Of a stretch of DNA of 44,944 bases, positions 18,400 to 26,494 are shown piece by piece. The notes beneath the pieces are model-generated. The model worked only from the letters and a program-made list of their open reading frames with translations, made no database searches and was not told where the DNA came from. Each line of letters opens with the position of its first letter. Position 1 is the first letter of the stretch. The stretch is from Shewanella surugensis (GTDB lineage Bacteria > Pseudomonadota > Gammaproteobacteria > Enterobacterales > Shewanellaceae). Both the position numbers and the translations under genes were made by a program. The stretch is from assembly GCF_023284005.1 (NCBI RefSeq), contig NZ_JAKIKS010000035.1, positions 1 to 44,944 on the forward strand. Reading direction: 5' to 3'.

Positions 18400-19892
18400 G
18401 TTAACTCCCTTTCTATTGCACTATTATTACCTGATGATTGCTGCTTTGCCTGTAATGATTCAGTATCAAAAGCTTCCTCTGGCGCCGAAGACACTAGATG
18501 ATTTCGACTGTAAAAAATAAAGTAAAGCAGCATGATACAATAGAAAACAGCCGCCCAAAGTACAGCATGCAGACTGACCACAAACGTTGAAGCCAGTGCA
18601 ATTAATGACAAAACAAGCGTCAGGCCTGATGTCACTATCCCCCCAGGCGTTCGATAGGGGCGGATAAGTTCAGGTTCTTTGTAACGTAAAATAATGTGCG
18701 ATAAACTCATCATGGCATACGATAACGTTGCGCCAAAAACCGCCATGGTGATCATCAAGTCTCCCTCTCCCGTTAAAGACAGCAGAAATCCCAAAAAACC
18801 GGGAATAATCAATGCCCAAACGGGGACTTTTCGCTTACCTGAAATAGAGAGAAAGCGCGGTAAGTAACCTGCGCGAGACAGAGAAAATATTTGCCGAGAA
18901 TACGCATAGATAATGGAAAAAAAGCTGGCTATCAATCCACATAACCCCACCACATTGACAAATTTAGCGATCAATGAATCATTGCCATAAATGAAGCCCA
19001 GCGCACCGACAAGAGGCGTCCCATGATCTTTCATCAATTCAGCACCCGCACCACCTGGCGCTAAAAATAAAATCATTGATGCAAAAAAAATCAAGATAAT
19101 CATGGAGGCAATTATGCCTTTAGGCAAATCTTTGCTTGGATTGGAAGCTTCTTCTGCCGCTAAGGGCACCCCTTCAACCGCTAAAAAAAGCCACATGGCA
19201 AAAGGCAAAGCCGCCCAGATCCCAACAATGCCTTCCGGTAAAAAACGACTGGCCCCAAATGCCTGTTCATTTGGCACAATGTCAAATAAAAGCGCCCACT
19301 GAAAATGCGGTAACATGGCTGTGATAAACACCACTATGGCTATCACAGCCAGCAAAGTGATCCCCATCATTATCCTTAACGCTTCACCCGCCCCCCATAA
19401 ATGTATGCCGATAAAGATAAGATAAAACACGCCATAAACAACGGGGCCATCAATGCCCATTAATGCCTGAAAATAACTCCCAATGAATATCGCAATCGCC
19501 GCTGGGGCGATTGCATATTCGAGTAAAATAGCCGTGCCCGTTAAAAAGCCACCCCATGGCCCCATCGCTCGCCGCGCAAAACTGTAGCCACCTCCTGCCG
19601 TCGGTAAAGAAGAAGACAACTCGGCCAACGTTAGCACTAAACACCAATACATGAGGCCCATAATCACAGCAGCAATCATCATTCCGCCAAAACCACCCGA
19701 AGCAATACCAAAATTCCAGCCCGCAAAATGCCCTGAAATAACATAGGAAACCCCCAGACTGGCCAGCAATATCCAGCCAGCGACCCCCTTTTTCAACTGT
19801 CTTTGGGACAAATACTCCTTATCGACTTCGCTATCTGCTGTACTATCCTCAGCCTTTGCCAGCCCATTAACAGGTATTTCTTTATCGATCAT
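18396..19892 (-). CDS. APC-family amine permease, ethanolamine-permease type
   Basis: 498 residues, about twelve membrane segments. The first third matches the ethanolamine permease (Eat) branch of the APC superfamily: HFAGWNFGIASGGFGGM, LAELSSSLPTAGGGYSFARR, MGPWGGFLTGTAILLEYAIA. First gene of the minus-strand operon and coupled to the GS-like ligase. Nearest homologues known to me by sequence pattern are pseudomonad ethanolamine permeases, so uptake of ethanolamine is the best guess. The cytosolic N-terminus is acidic and about 35 residues long. Confidence 0.88.
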   Translation of the reverse strand: MIDKEIPVNGLAKAEDSTADSEVDKEYLSQRQLKKGVAGWILLASLGVSYVISGHFAGWNFGIASGGFGGMMIAAVIMGLMYWCLVLTLAELSSSLPTAGGGYSFARRAMGPWGGFLTGTAILLEYAIAPAAIAIFIGSYFQALMGIDGPVVYGVFYLIFIGIHLWGAGEALRIMMGITLLAVIAIVVFITAMLPHFQWALLFDIVPNEQAFGASRFLPEGIVGIWAALPFAMWLFLAVEGVPLAAEEASNPSKDLPKGIIASMIILIFFASMILFLAPGGAGAELMKDHGTPLVGALGFIYGNDSLIAKFVNVVGLCGLIASFFSIIYAYSRQIFSLSRAGYLPRFLSISGKRKVPVWALIIPGFLGFLLSLTGEGDLMITMAVFGATLSYAMMSLSHIILRYKEPELIRPYRTPGGIVTSGLTLVLSLIALASTFVVSLHAVLWAAVFYCIMLLYFIFYSRNHLVSSAPEEAFDTESLQAKQQSSGNNSAIERELT

Positions 19893-20458
19893 GACATTTC
19901 CTTATCGCTTCAATAAAGCTAAATCGTCCCTAACAGCAACATAAAGACTACTTTTTAAACACTATTTAGCCTTAAAATACTCGCTTAAGCAATAGGCCAT
20001 TTCGCTGTAAAAGCATCCGACATTAATCGAATATGTTAGTGACACTGAGCCGAATATATTGCACTATAACAATCGCAGCTTTACGGCTATTTTCACAAGG
20101 TAATATATTGAATATTGTCGTAAATGAAATTGTAAATTTATTAAGCTTGCTCGTTTGTTAGAGTGAATGTTGTGCGTAATAACAATAAATCTATATTGAT
20201 TAATCAAGTCAGCGTAGGCTCCTACAATCATGGAGTATTCGCTCACAATGATGAGTTAATATTAATCTAAGATTTGACATTTGAATTTCGCTACTCAACA
20301 TGAGACATACTGTTAGCCTAAACCATCTGATTTTGTTAATAATTTACCTAGATAGTAGGTAATTTCATTCGATCGTCTAGCCAAGAAAAACAGTTTGAAT
20401 TTAAGTGACATGTCATCAATATGTACACGCCAGTGTAAGTCAACGTGAGAATGAAGAT
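19893..20458. promoter_or_regulatory. Divergent control region with a 12-bp palindrome
   Basis: 566 bp separate the permease operon (minus) from ndh (plus). No gene is supported. A perfect palindrome, TTGATTAATCAA (20196-20207), is a candidate operator. No regulator gene is adjacent, so whatever controls the amine operon is encoded elsewhere. Confidence 0.4.
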
Positions 20459-21760
20459 ATGGACTCAACAATCCCTGATATTGTGATCATTGGTGGTGGT
20501 GCCGGTGGATTAGAATTAGCGACCCAATTAGGCCACAAACTGGGGAAAAAGGGTAAAGCAAACATTACCCTTATCGATAAGAATCGCACCCACATCTGGA
20601 AACCTTTACTCCATGAAGTCGCCACGGGTTCACTGGATCCAAATTTAGATGGTGTCGTCTATTCAGCCCATGCAGCCAAACATGGATACCAATTCCAATT
20701 AGGCACTTTTTGTCACTTAGATGCCGATGAAAAGAGCATTACCTTAACGCCGATTTTTAACGATCTCAACATGGCAATCTTACCCGAGCGCCATATCCAA
20801 TACGACAAACTCATTATCGCCATTGGCAGTGTCAGCAATGACTTTAATACCCCAGGAGTGAGAGATCATTGTTACTTTCTTGACTCTCACCAGCAAGCAG
20901 ACCGCTTTCATCACGCTCTGCTTGATAGCTTTACTCGCATTCATCAATCAGATACCAATACTCGGCTCGATATTGCCATTGTCGGCGCTGGCGCAACGGG
21001 GGTCGAGCTATCCGCAGAGCTTTACCATGTGACAGAGTTACTCAAAAGTTATGGCTTAAGTAAAATGACGGCCGATAGACTGCACATACATTTAATTGAA
21101 GCCGGCCCACGTATTTTACCTGCTCTACCCGATCGTATCGCCGCTTCGGCAAGACGAGAATTAGTCAAACTTGGGGTCAAAGTGCTGGAAAACACCTGTG
21201 TCAGTGAAGCCACTGCAACTGGTTTTATCACCAAAGAAGGCACCCGTATCGATGCACACTTGATGTTATGGGCTGCAGGCGTTAAAGCCCCTAATTTTAT
21301 CAAAGACATCAATCTATTTGAATTAAACCGCGCCAATCAAATCATGGTAAAAGACACCTTGCTAAGCACGGTCAATGATCATATTTACGTCATCGGTGAT
21401 TGCTGTGCCTGCAAGCAAGCCGATGGTAGTTTTGTGCCGCCGCGAGCCCAATCAGCACACCAAATGGCGAAATGTGTTGAAAATAATCTGATTAATGAGC
21501 TTACAGGAAAGCCTCTAGAAAGTTATACCTATGTCGATTATGGATCTTTGGTGAATTTATCTAAGTTCAGTACTGTGGGCAGCTTAATGGGAAATTTAAC
21601 CAAAAACACCATGTTTATCGAAGGTAAGCTTGCTCGTCTTGTGTATATATCACTGTACCGTATGCATCAACGAGCGGTTCACGGCACCAGCAAAACTATC
21701 GCCCTTTGGCTAACAGAAAAGCTCATGCGAGCCGTCAGACCAAGAATGAAATTGCATTAA
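20459..21760 (+). CDS. ndh: Type II NADH:quinone oxidoreductase
   Basis: 433 residues from the ATG at 20459 (MDSTIPDIVIIGGGAGGLEL); the open frame extends 18 codons further upstream but the family begins here. First Rossmann motif GGGAGG (12-17) binds FAD. A second, IVGAGATGVEL, binds NADH. The tail has an amphipathic, Arg/Lys-rich stretch (KLMRAVRPRMKLH) for peripheral membrane attachment. It oxidises NADH and reduces quinone without proton pumping. Alone on the plus strand, convergent with gdhA. Confidence 0.93.
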   Translation: MDSTIPDIVIIGGGAGGLELATQLGHKLGKKGKANITLIDKNRTHIWKPLLHEVATGSLDPNLDGVVYSAHAAKHGYQFQLGTFCHLDADEKSITLTPIFNDLNMAILPERHIQYDKLIIAIGSVSNDFNTPGVRDHCYFLDSHQQADRFHHALLDSFTRIHQSDTNTRLDIAIVGAGATGVELSAELYHVTELLKSYGLSKMTADRLHIHLIEAGPRILPALPDRIAASARRELVKLGVKVLENTCVSEATATGFITKEGTRIDAHLMLWAAGVKAPNFIKDINLFELNRANQIMVKDTLLSTVNDHIYVIGDCCACKQADGSFVPPRAQSAHQMAKCVENNLINELTGKPLESYTYVDYGSLVNLSKFSTVGSLMGNLTKNTMFIEGKLARLVYISLYRMHQRAVHGTSKTIALWLTEKLMRAVRPRMKLH

Positions 21761-21799
21761 TATATTGTTAATATAAGTTATTTTGATATTACTTTTGTT

Positions 21800-21828
21800 G
21801 CTGTGTTTTCAATTGAAGAAAACACAGC
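21800..21828. terminator. Hairpin between ndh and gdhA
   Basis: GCTGTGTTTTC (21800-21810) pairs perfectly with GAAAACACAGC (21818-21828) over a 7-nt loop, in the 82-bp space between two convergent genes. It probably serves both transcripts although T-runs are poor. Confidence 0.6.
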
Positions 21829-21842
21829 AGTGAGTTTAATAC

Positions 21843-23183
21843 TCATACCCCATAAGCCAACATGGCGTTAGCGACTTTAATAAAGCCTGCAATATTGGCC
21901 CCATTCACATAATTGACATAATCCCCATCGTCACTGTATTTAACACATTGCCTATGGATGTCTTTCATTATTGTGGCCAGTCGATCTTCTAGCTCTGTCG
22001 CACTCCAAGACAATCGGACACTGTTCTGTGTCATCTCTAATCCCGATAATGCCACCCCTCCGGCATTGGCCGCTTTACCTGGCGCAAACAATAATTTGGC
22101 ATGTTGTAATACCTTAATAGCTTCAATGGTCGTTGGCATATTGGCGCCTTCAGCGACAGCAATACAACCGTTAGACACTAGCGCATGGGCCGATTTTTTA
22201 TCAATTTCATTTTGCGTTGCGCAAGGAAAAGCCAAATCACAACGAATATTCCAAGGAGACTGTGTTGGAAAATAATCACAGCGATACTTTTCAGCATATT
22301 CCGATATACGACCTCTTTGGTGCGTCTTAAGCTCAATGAGATAAGCCAGTTTATCAGCATCAATACCTTGTTCATCATAAATAAAACCAGATGAATCAGA
22401 GAGTGTAACAACCTTACCGCCTAGCTGTATAATTTTTTCGGCGCAATACAAAGCCACATTCCCAGAGCCTGAGAGCACACACTTTTTCCCTCGAATACTG
22501 TCATCTCTATGTTGTAACATGGCCTCCATAAAAAAAGCGGCACCGTAACCCGTCGCTTCAGTGCGAATAAGACTCCCCCCAAATTCCAATGCCTTTCCTG
22601 TTAATGCTCCGGTAAATTCATGGCGTAATCGTTTGTATTGACCAAACATAAAACTAATTTCCCTCGCCCCAACGCCAACATCCCCAGCAGGTATATCGGT
22701 GTTAGGCCCAATATAATGAGAAAGCTCAGTCATAAAACTTTGACAGAACCGTATCACTTCACGATCCGATTTCCCTTTAGGATTAAAATCTGAACCACCT
22801 TTAGCCGCTCCCATCGGTAACGTGGTTAAACTATTTTTAAACGTTTGTTCAAATCCCAAAAATTTAAGAATACTTAAATTAACCGATGGATGAAACCTAA
22901 GTCCCCCTTTATAAGGCCCAATCGAATTATTAAACTGCACACGATAACCTCGATTTAAGCGGATATTACCGGCATCATCTTCCCAAACCACCTTAAAAAT
23001 AATACTTCGGTCGGGTTCTGTCATACGTTGTAAAATCGCCGCCTTTTGGTAAACGGGATTATCTAAAATAAACGGAATAACAGATTCTGCCACCTCATAC
23101 ACCGCTTGATGGAACTCCACTTCGCCTGGATTGCGTTTTTCCAAACCGCTCATAAAATGTGTTAAAGATAAATCACTGTACAT
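21843..23183 (-). CDS. gdhA: NADP-specific glutamate dehydrogenase
   Basis: 446 residues from the ATG at 23183. GGGAGG lies 5 bases upstream; the frame also includes an ATG at 23186 and a GTG at 23189. It has the family signature GPYKGGLRFHPSVNLSILKF and the active-site segment TTLPMGAAKGGSDFNPKGKS, which contains the catalytic Lys. It aminates 2-oxoglutarate to glutamate in ammonia assimilation. The length equals E. coli GdhA (447). Divergent from the porin gene. Confidence 0.95.
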   Translation of the reverse strand: MYSDLSLTHFMSGLEKRNPGEVEFHQAVYEVAESVIPFILDNPVYQKAAILQRMTEPDRSIIFKVVWEDDAGNIRLNRGYRVQFNNSIGPYKGGLRFHPSVNLSILKFLGFEQTFKNSLTTLPMGAAKGGSDFNPKGKSDREVIRFCQSFMTELSHYIGPNTDIPAGDVGVGAREISFMFGQYKRLRHEFTGALTGKALEFGGSLIRTEATGYGAAFFMEAMLQHRDDSIRGKKCVLSGSGNVALYCAEKIIQLGGKVVTLSDSSGFIYDEQGIDADKLAYLIELKTHQRGRISEYAEKYRCDYFPTQSPWNIRCDLAFPCATQNEIDKKSAHALVSNGCIAVAEGANMPTTIEAIKVLQHAKLLFAPGKAANAGGVALSGLEMTQNSVRLSWSATELEDRLATIMKDIHRQCVKYSDDGDYVNYVNGANIAGFIKVANAMLAYGV

Positions 23184-23372
23184 CATCACCTCCCACTCAC
23201 ATCAGACAGGGCATCATCAGCCGTATCTAATGACATTTAAAAGTCGCGCCTTTAAAAGAGAGTAGTTGAAAAATCAGATCTTTAATCGCCTAATGCATAA
23301 ACTGATGTTAATTATGTTTAATACGCTAAAAATCAAAATGGATATAATTCTCATTCGTGATAGATTAACCAG

Positions 23373-23420
23373 TGTCTTTAAGGGTCATTATTTCAAATGA
23401 AGCAATGACCCTTAAAGACA
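23373..23420. promoter_or_regulatory. 17-bp perfect inverted repeat in the gdhA/porin divergent region
   Basis: TGTCTTTAAGGGTCATT (23373-23389) and its exact complement (23404-23420) are separated by 14 bp. It lies 190 bp upstream of gdhA and 67 bp upstream of the porin. No T-run follows. It may be an attenuator or leader hairpin of the porin, or an operator. Confidence 0.5.
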
Positions 23421-23486
23421 TACTTAACACATTTACCACTTAAAAACGCATATGACTAATTTCTTTGAAAAGACCATTAAATAAAA

Positions 23487-24530
23487 ATGTTACGTCGAAA
23501 AAGTTTACTCAATTATGGCTTACTTCTCTGTATTCCGTTTTCATCACATGCAAGTAGCCTTAATGTATTTGGTAGTATCAATACCGCCATTAGCCACGCC
23601 AATACACCCTATGCTACCAAGAGTAAACTCTCAGGAACGTCACTTGAAAACTCAACCACTTTAGGACTTAAAGGGAGTGAAGCAATAACAGCGAATATGC
23701 ATTTACTCTATAAAATAAGCGTTAAAGTCTATAACGCAACCCAGTCAGGTAACACCACCCCAATCAAAGCGAATAGTCGTTATTTAGGCATAAGCAATAC
23801 ATTCGGAACGCTGCTTGTCGGGCGTAACAATACCGTGTTTAAATCCACGGCAACCAATATGGATATTTTTCATAGTACCGATGCCAGTATCACGCACTTG
23901 GTTGCAGGCCAAACACGCAGCAGTGATAGTATCAACTATTACTCACCACAATTTGAGCAAGGCTTATCTTTTAATAGCACATACTTAATGTCAGCGAATC
24001 AAGAAGAGGACGCTCAATCGAATATCCAATTTGCTTTATCGACCAGCTTAGACGATCCTCATTTAACCACTCGCCCGTATTATTGCGCTGTGGGGTATAG
24101 CAAGGGCATTGCCGATATTGATGCTTTTCGTTGGGTAAACCAAGTAAAGTGGAGACAATTCACTCTAAGTGATTTATATCAATATACCCAGAGTCAAATA
24201 CTCACTGAAAAAAACATGCAAGGAAGCAGTGGTTACATAAACCTTCGCTACACACTCAAAAACCTTCACTTCAACGCAGAATACGGCATAGATACATCGG
24301 GGCTAGGTGATTATTTTTACAATGCAACGGGAGGTAGCGAAGTAAATCGAAGTCCATTTTCACAAGTAAACATAACCCAAATAGCCCTCGGTGCAGATTA
24401 TCAACTGTCTCACTCCACTCGCCTTTATTGCCTTGATGTTCTGTATCAAGGTCATTACCAAGACGCTAACCAACGTGTGATATTAAACAATGACAATATT
24501 GTCAGCTTAGGCATCGATTATCATTTTTAG
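23487..24530 (+). CDS. Outer-membrane general porin
   Basis: 347 residues with a signal peptide (LLLCIPFSSHAS, cleaved near residue 23) and alternating beta-strand pattern. The mature start SLNVFGSINTAIS, the internal LGLKGSEAI and the RYLGISNTFGTLLVGRNN strand-turn resemble Gram-negative trimeric porins (porin_4 type). The protein ends IDYHF with the C-terminal Phe needed for BAM-dependent assembly. The loop-3 region around MDIFHSTDASITH could be the constriction. Substrate unknown. Confidence 0.85.
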   Translation: MLRRKSLLNYGLLLCIPFSSHASSLNVFGSINTAISHANTPYATKSKLSGTSLENSTTLGLKGSEAITANMHLLYKISVKVYNATQSGNTTPIKANSRYLGISNTFGTLLVGRNNTVFKSTATNMDIFHSTDASITHLVAGQTRSSDSINYYSPQFEQGLSFNSTYLMSANQEEDAQSNIQFALSTSLDDPHLTTRPYYCAVGYSKGIADIDAFRWVNQVKWRQFTLSDLYQYTQSQILTEKNMQGSSGYINLRYTLKNLHFNAEYGIDTSGLGDYFYNATGGSEVNRSPFSQVNITQIALGADYQLSHSTRLYCLDVLYQGHYQDANQRVILNNDNIVSLGIDYHF

Positions 24531-24593
24531 GTCACATAACGACTATTGGGTTTTAATCGGTCATCTAAAATCCTTATTTGCTCTATACTGAAG

Positions 24594-25538
24594 ATGAAAA
24601 CTCTTTATGCGGATAGCCCTATGACGCCTATTTCTGAGACGCCACCTTTTACCCTAACAGAATATAGTCGATCTCAGCGAATCCAAATTATTACGCTTAA
24701 TAATGAAATAATCACGGCCTTTAATCAGCAAACTACACAATGGAATGTACAAGCAATCGAATTCACGCCATTCCTTAGGTTTATGCTGGCAACCATTCTC
24801 GATAATATCTGTGAAAATCAATTAGGCTATTGCTTAAAAAACATTATTACCTCTCGCAATAAAGGTGCATTTTTACTGCAATTCGAACAACAAGAGAACC
24901 AATCTGTTGATTGCTATATCAAACTCTCCACCGCCATTTCACACTTAATTGGCTTACCTAATTTCGACGCCATGTCGGGAAAGTTTTATGCCCGCTTTAT
25001 CATCAATCACACTGACAATGACGACAGTTATTTAAGAAAAGCCTACCATCCTTTGACCTTACATAACGATGGCACTTATGTCGATGAAAATACAGATTTT
25101 GTCTTGATGATGAAAATTGGAGAACAAGATGCGATAGGCGGAGATTCAACATTACTGCATATCGATGATTGGCAAGCGCTTAAGCATTTTTATCACCATA
25201 AAATCGCAAAAACACCCTTTCAATGGCAATCGCCTCCCAGTAAACAGGTACAACATAATGTGTTTCACCCCGTTTTTATTGATGAAGATAAACACGGCAA
25301 GCCACAACTGTCATTTATTGATCAATTTGCCTATCCCCAAAATAAAGAACAAGCCCTATTTTTATATCAACTGCAAATCTCACTGGAACAAGACGAGAAC
25401 ATACTATCCCTTACGCTCCCCGTCGGCAGCATCTTGGTTATTCATAACCATTATTGGCTGCATGGACGAGATGCTTTCACCCCGCACATCGCATTAACCA
25501 GAGAGCTATTGCGCCAACGAGGTCGGTTTTTTAACTGA
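24594..25538 (+). CDS. glaH: Glutarate 2-hydroxylase (CsiD/GlaH), 2-oxoglutarate- and Fe(II)-dependent
   Basis: About 314 residues, close to E. coli CsiD/GlaH (325). It shares FLRF...ILD-x-(I/L)-C-x-NQL, GLPNFDAMSGKFYARF, TLHNDGTYVDE, FVLMMKIGEQ and WLHGRDAFTPH. The Fe ligands are His157 and Asp159 (HND) and His290 (LHGRD). The enzyme converts glutarate to L-2-hydroxyglutarate with 2-oxoglutarate and O2. The usual partners lhgO and gabDTP are absent here. The start is uncertain: ATG 24594 gives family-like length, ATG 24621 is an alternative, and neither has a strong ribosome binding site. It ends 6 bp from the convergent PKD gene. Confidence 0.9.
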   Translation: MKTLYADSPMTPISETPPFTLTEYSRSQRIQIITLNNEIITAFNQQTTQWNVQAIEFTPFLRFMLATILDNICENQLGYCLKNIITSRNKGAFLLQFEQQENQSVDCYIKLSTAISHLIGLPNFDAMSGKFYARFIINHTDNDDSYLRKAYHPLTLHNDGTYVDENTDFVLMMKIGEQDAIGGDSTLLHIDDWQALKHFYHHKIAKTPFQWQSPPSKQVQHNVFHPVFIDEDKHGKPQLSFIDQFAYPQNKEQALFLYQLQISLEQDENILSLTLPVGSILVIHNHYWLHGRDAFTPHIALTRELLRQRGRFFN

Positions 25539-25544
25539 ATGATC

Positions 25545-26126
25545 CTAAGTCTTTTTACCCAATAAACGCATAATACCAAGAAGAAAGACTCCGACCCCCA
25601 ATGCGCCACCTGAATCACCTTCGCCGCTTTTTTCTGGTTCTGGTTCTGGTTCTGGTTCTGAAGCGAATATATTCAACTGTGTCTCATGAACCAAGTACTC
25701 ATCAAAATAACTCGAAAGCTTGACCGAATACTCTCCCTGGCTTAAAAAAACATGATTGGCATTGGGTCCCACATAGGTTTGGTCTTCGATTAACCAATGA
25801 TGAGTTAAGCTTAACGCTTGCTTAGCATCAAGAATAGCCGAGGCCGCTAAACTTAAATCGCTAAGCTCATAATCAATTGTGACTTGGTTAATCAAGGGAG
25901 TGATCAAATCAACGCTATTGACTCGTGTATCCACTAACTTATCATTCTGAAAGACCATCAATTTAGCTTGATAGATCCCAACCTCTGCATAAACATGCTC
26001 AGGTGACTTTTCATTAGCGCTGCTCCCATCACCAAAGTCCCAAACATAATCAATATTATCATCACTCGCATGCACAACCATCACTGTCGATAGCAAGCAT
26101 GCACCCACTGTAAACCTAAGTTTCAT
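25545..26126 (-). CDS. Secreted PKD-domain protein with GlyGly-CTERM tail
   Basis: 193 residues from the ATG at 26126, with GGAGAAAGGA directly upstream. Signal peptide MKLRFTVGACLLSTVMVVHA, then a PKD domain recognised by VWDFGDGSS and PEHVYAEVGIYQAKLMVF, then a second beta-rich part. A hexanucleotide repeat (about 25632-25660) encodes an EPEPEPEPE linker. The C-terminus has a Gly-Gly segment, a hydrophobic helix and basic residues (SGGALGVGVFLLGIM, then GKKT). This is the GlyGly-CTERM sorting signal processed by rhombosortase in Shewanella and Vibrio. Probably a surface or secreted binding protein. A MITE lies right upstream and cuts it off from the neighbouring operon. Confidence 0.8.
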   Translation of the reverse strand: MKLRFTVGACLLSTVMVVHASDDNIDYVWDFGDGSSANEKSPEHVYAEVGIYQAKLMVFQNDKLVDTRVNSVDLITPLINQVTIDYELSDLSLAASAILDAKQALSLTHHWLIEDQTYVGPNANHVFLSQGEYSVKLSSYFDEYLVHETQLNIFASEPEPEPEPEKSGEGDSGGALGVGVFLLGIMRLLGKKT

Positions 26127-26146
26127 TCCTTTCTCCAACTCATTAC

Positions 26147-26412
26147 TATACCCGTGATACTTCAATATGCATGTTTTCAGAGCCAATAAAACCAATCAAT
26201 TTAAGGCGCACGATTGCGAGAATGTAGGTACCTTTTAAAAGCATGCAACACAGAAGTGATTGGTTTTAATGATTCCTAATAGGCTGGTTTAAAAGCCTTT
26301 TATGCTGCGTTATTGAACATTAACTTAGAAGCACTAGGTCATCTGCTCAAAGCCTTGCCTACAAGACTTTTAATTCCAGCTGAATCCTGCATCTTGAAGT
26401 ATCACGGGTATA
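26147..26412. mobile_element. MITE-like element with 19-bp terminal inverted repeats
   Basis: 266 bp bounded by TATACCCGTGATACTTCAA (26147-26165) and its perfect complement (26394-26412). Similarity continues inward (ATGCA on both sides). TAC flanks both ends and may be a 3-bp target duplication. There is no coding capacity. The right terminal region shares GATGCAGGATTCAGCTGG-type sequence (minus strand) with the repeat at 8.1 kb. It lies 20 bp upstream of the PKD gene start codon, just beyond its ribosome binding site. Confidence 0.85.
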
Positions 26413-26494
26413 TACAATTAAAAACATCCATTAAATCAATAACAGCCATTCCATTAACAATAAACCCACAATGTAGTTGAAAGAATATACTGAA

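Noticed and set aside
13575..19892. Puu (putrescine) catabolic operon
   Set aside because: There is no PuuB-type amine oxidase, the permease is of the ethanolamine branch, and an Fe-alcohol dehydrogenase is present that Puu does not need. Not fully excluded.
20064..20246. 60-residue minus-strand frame upstream of the permease operon
   Set aside because: No ribosome binding site, atypical composition, and it lies across the candidate control region.
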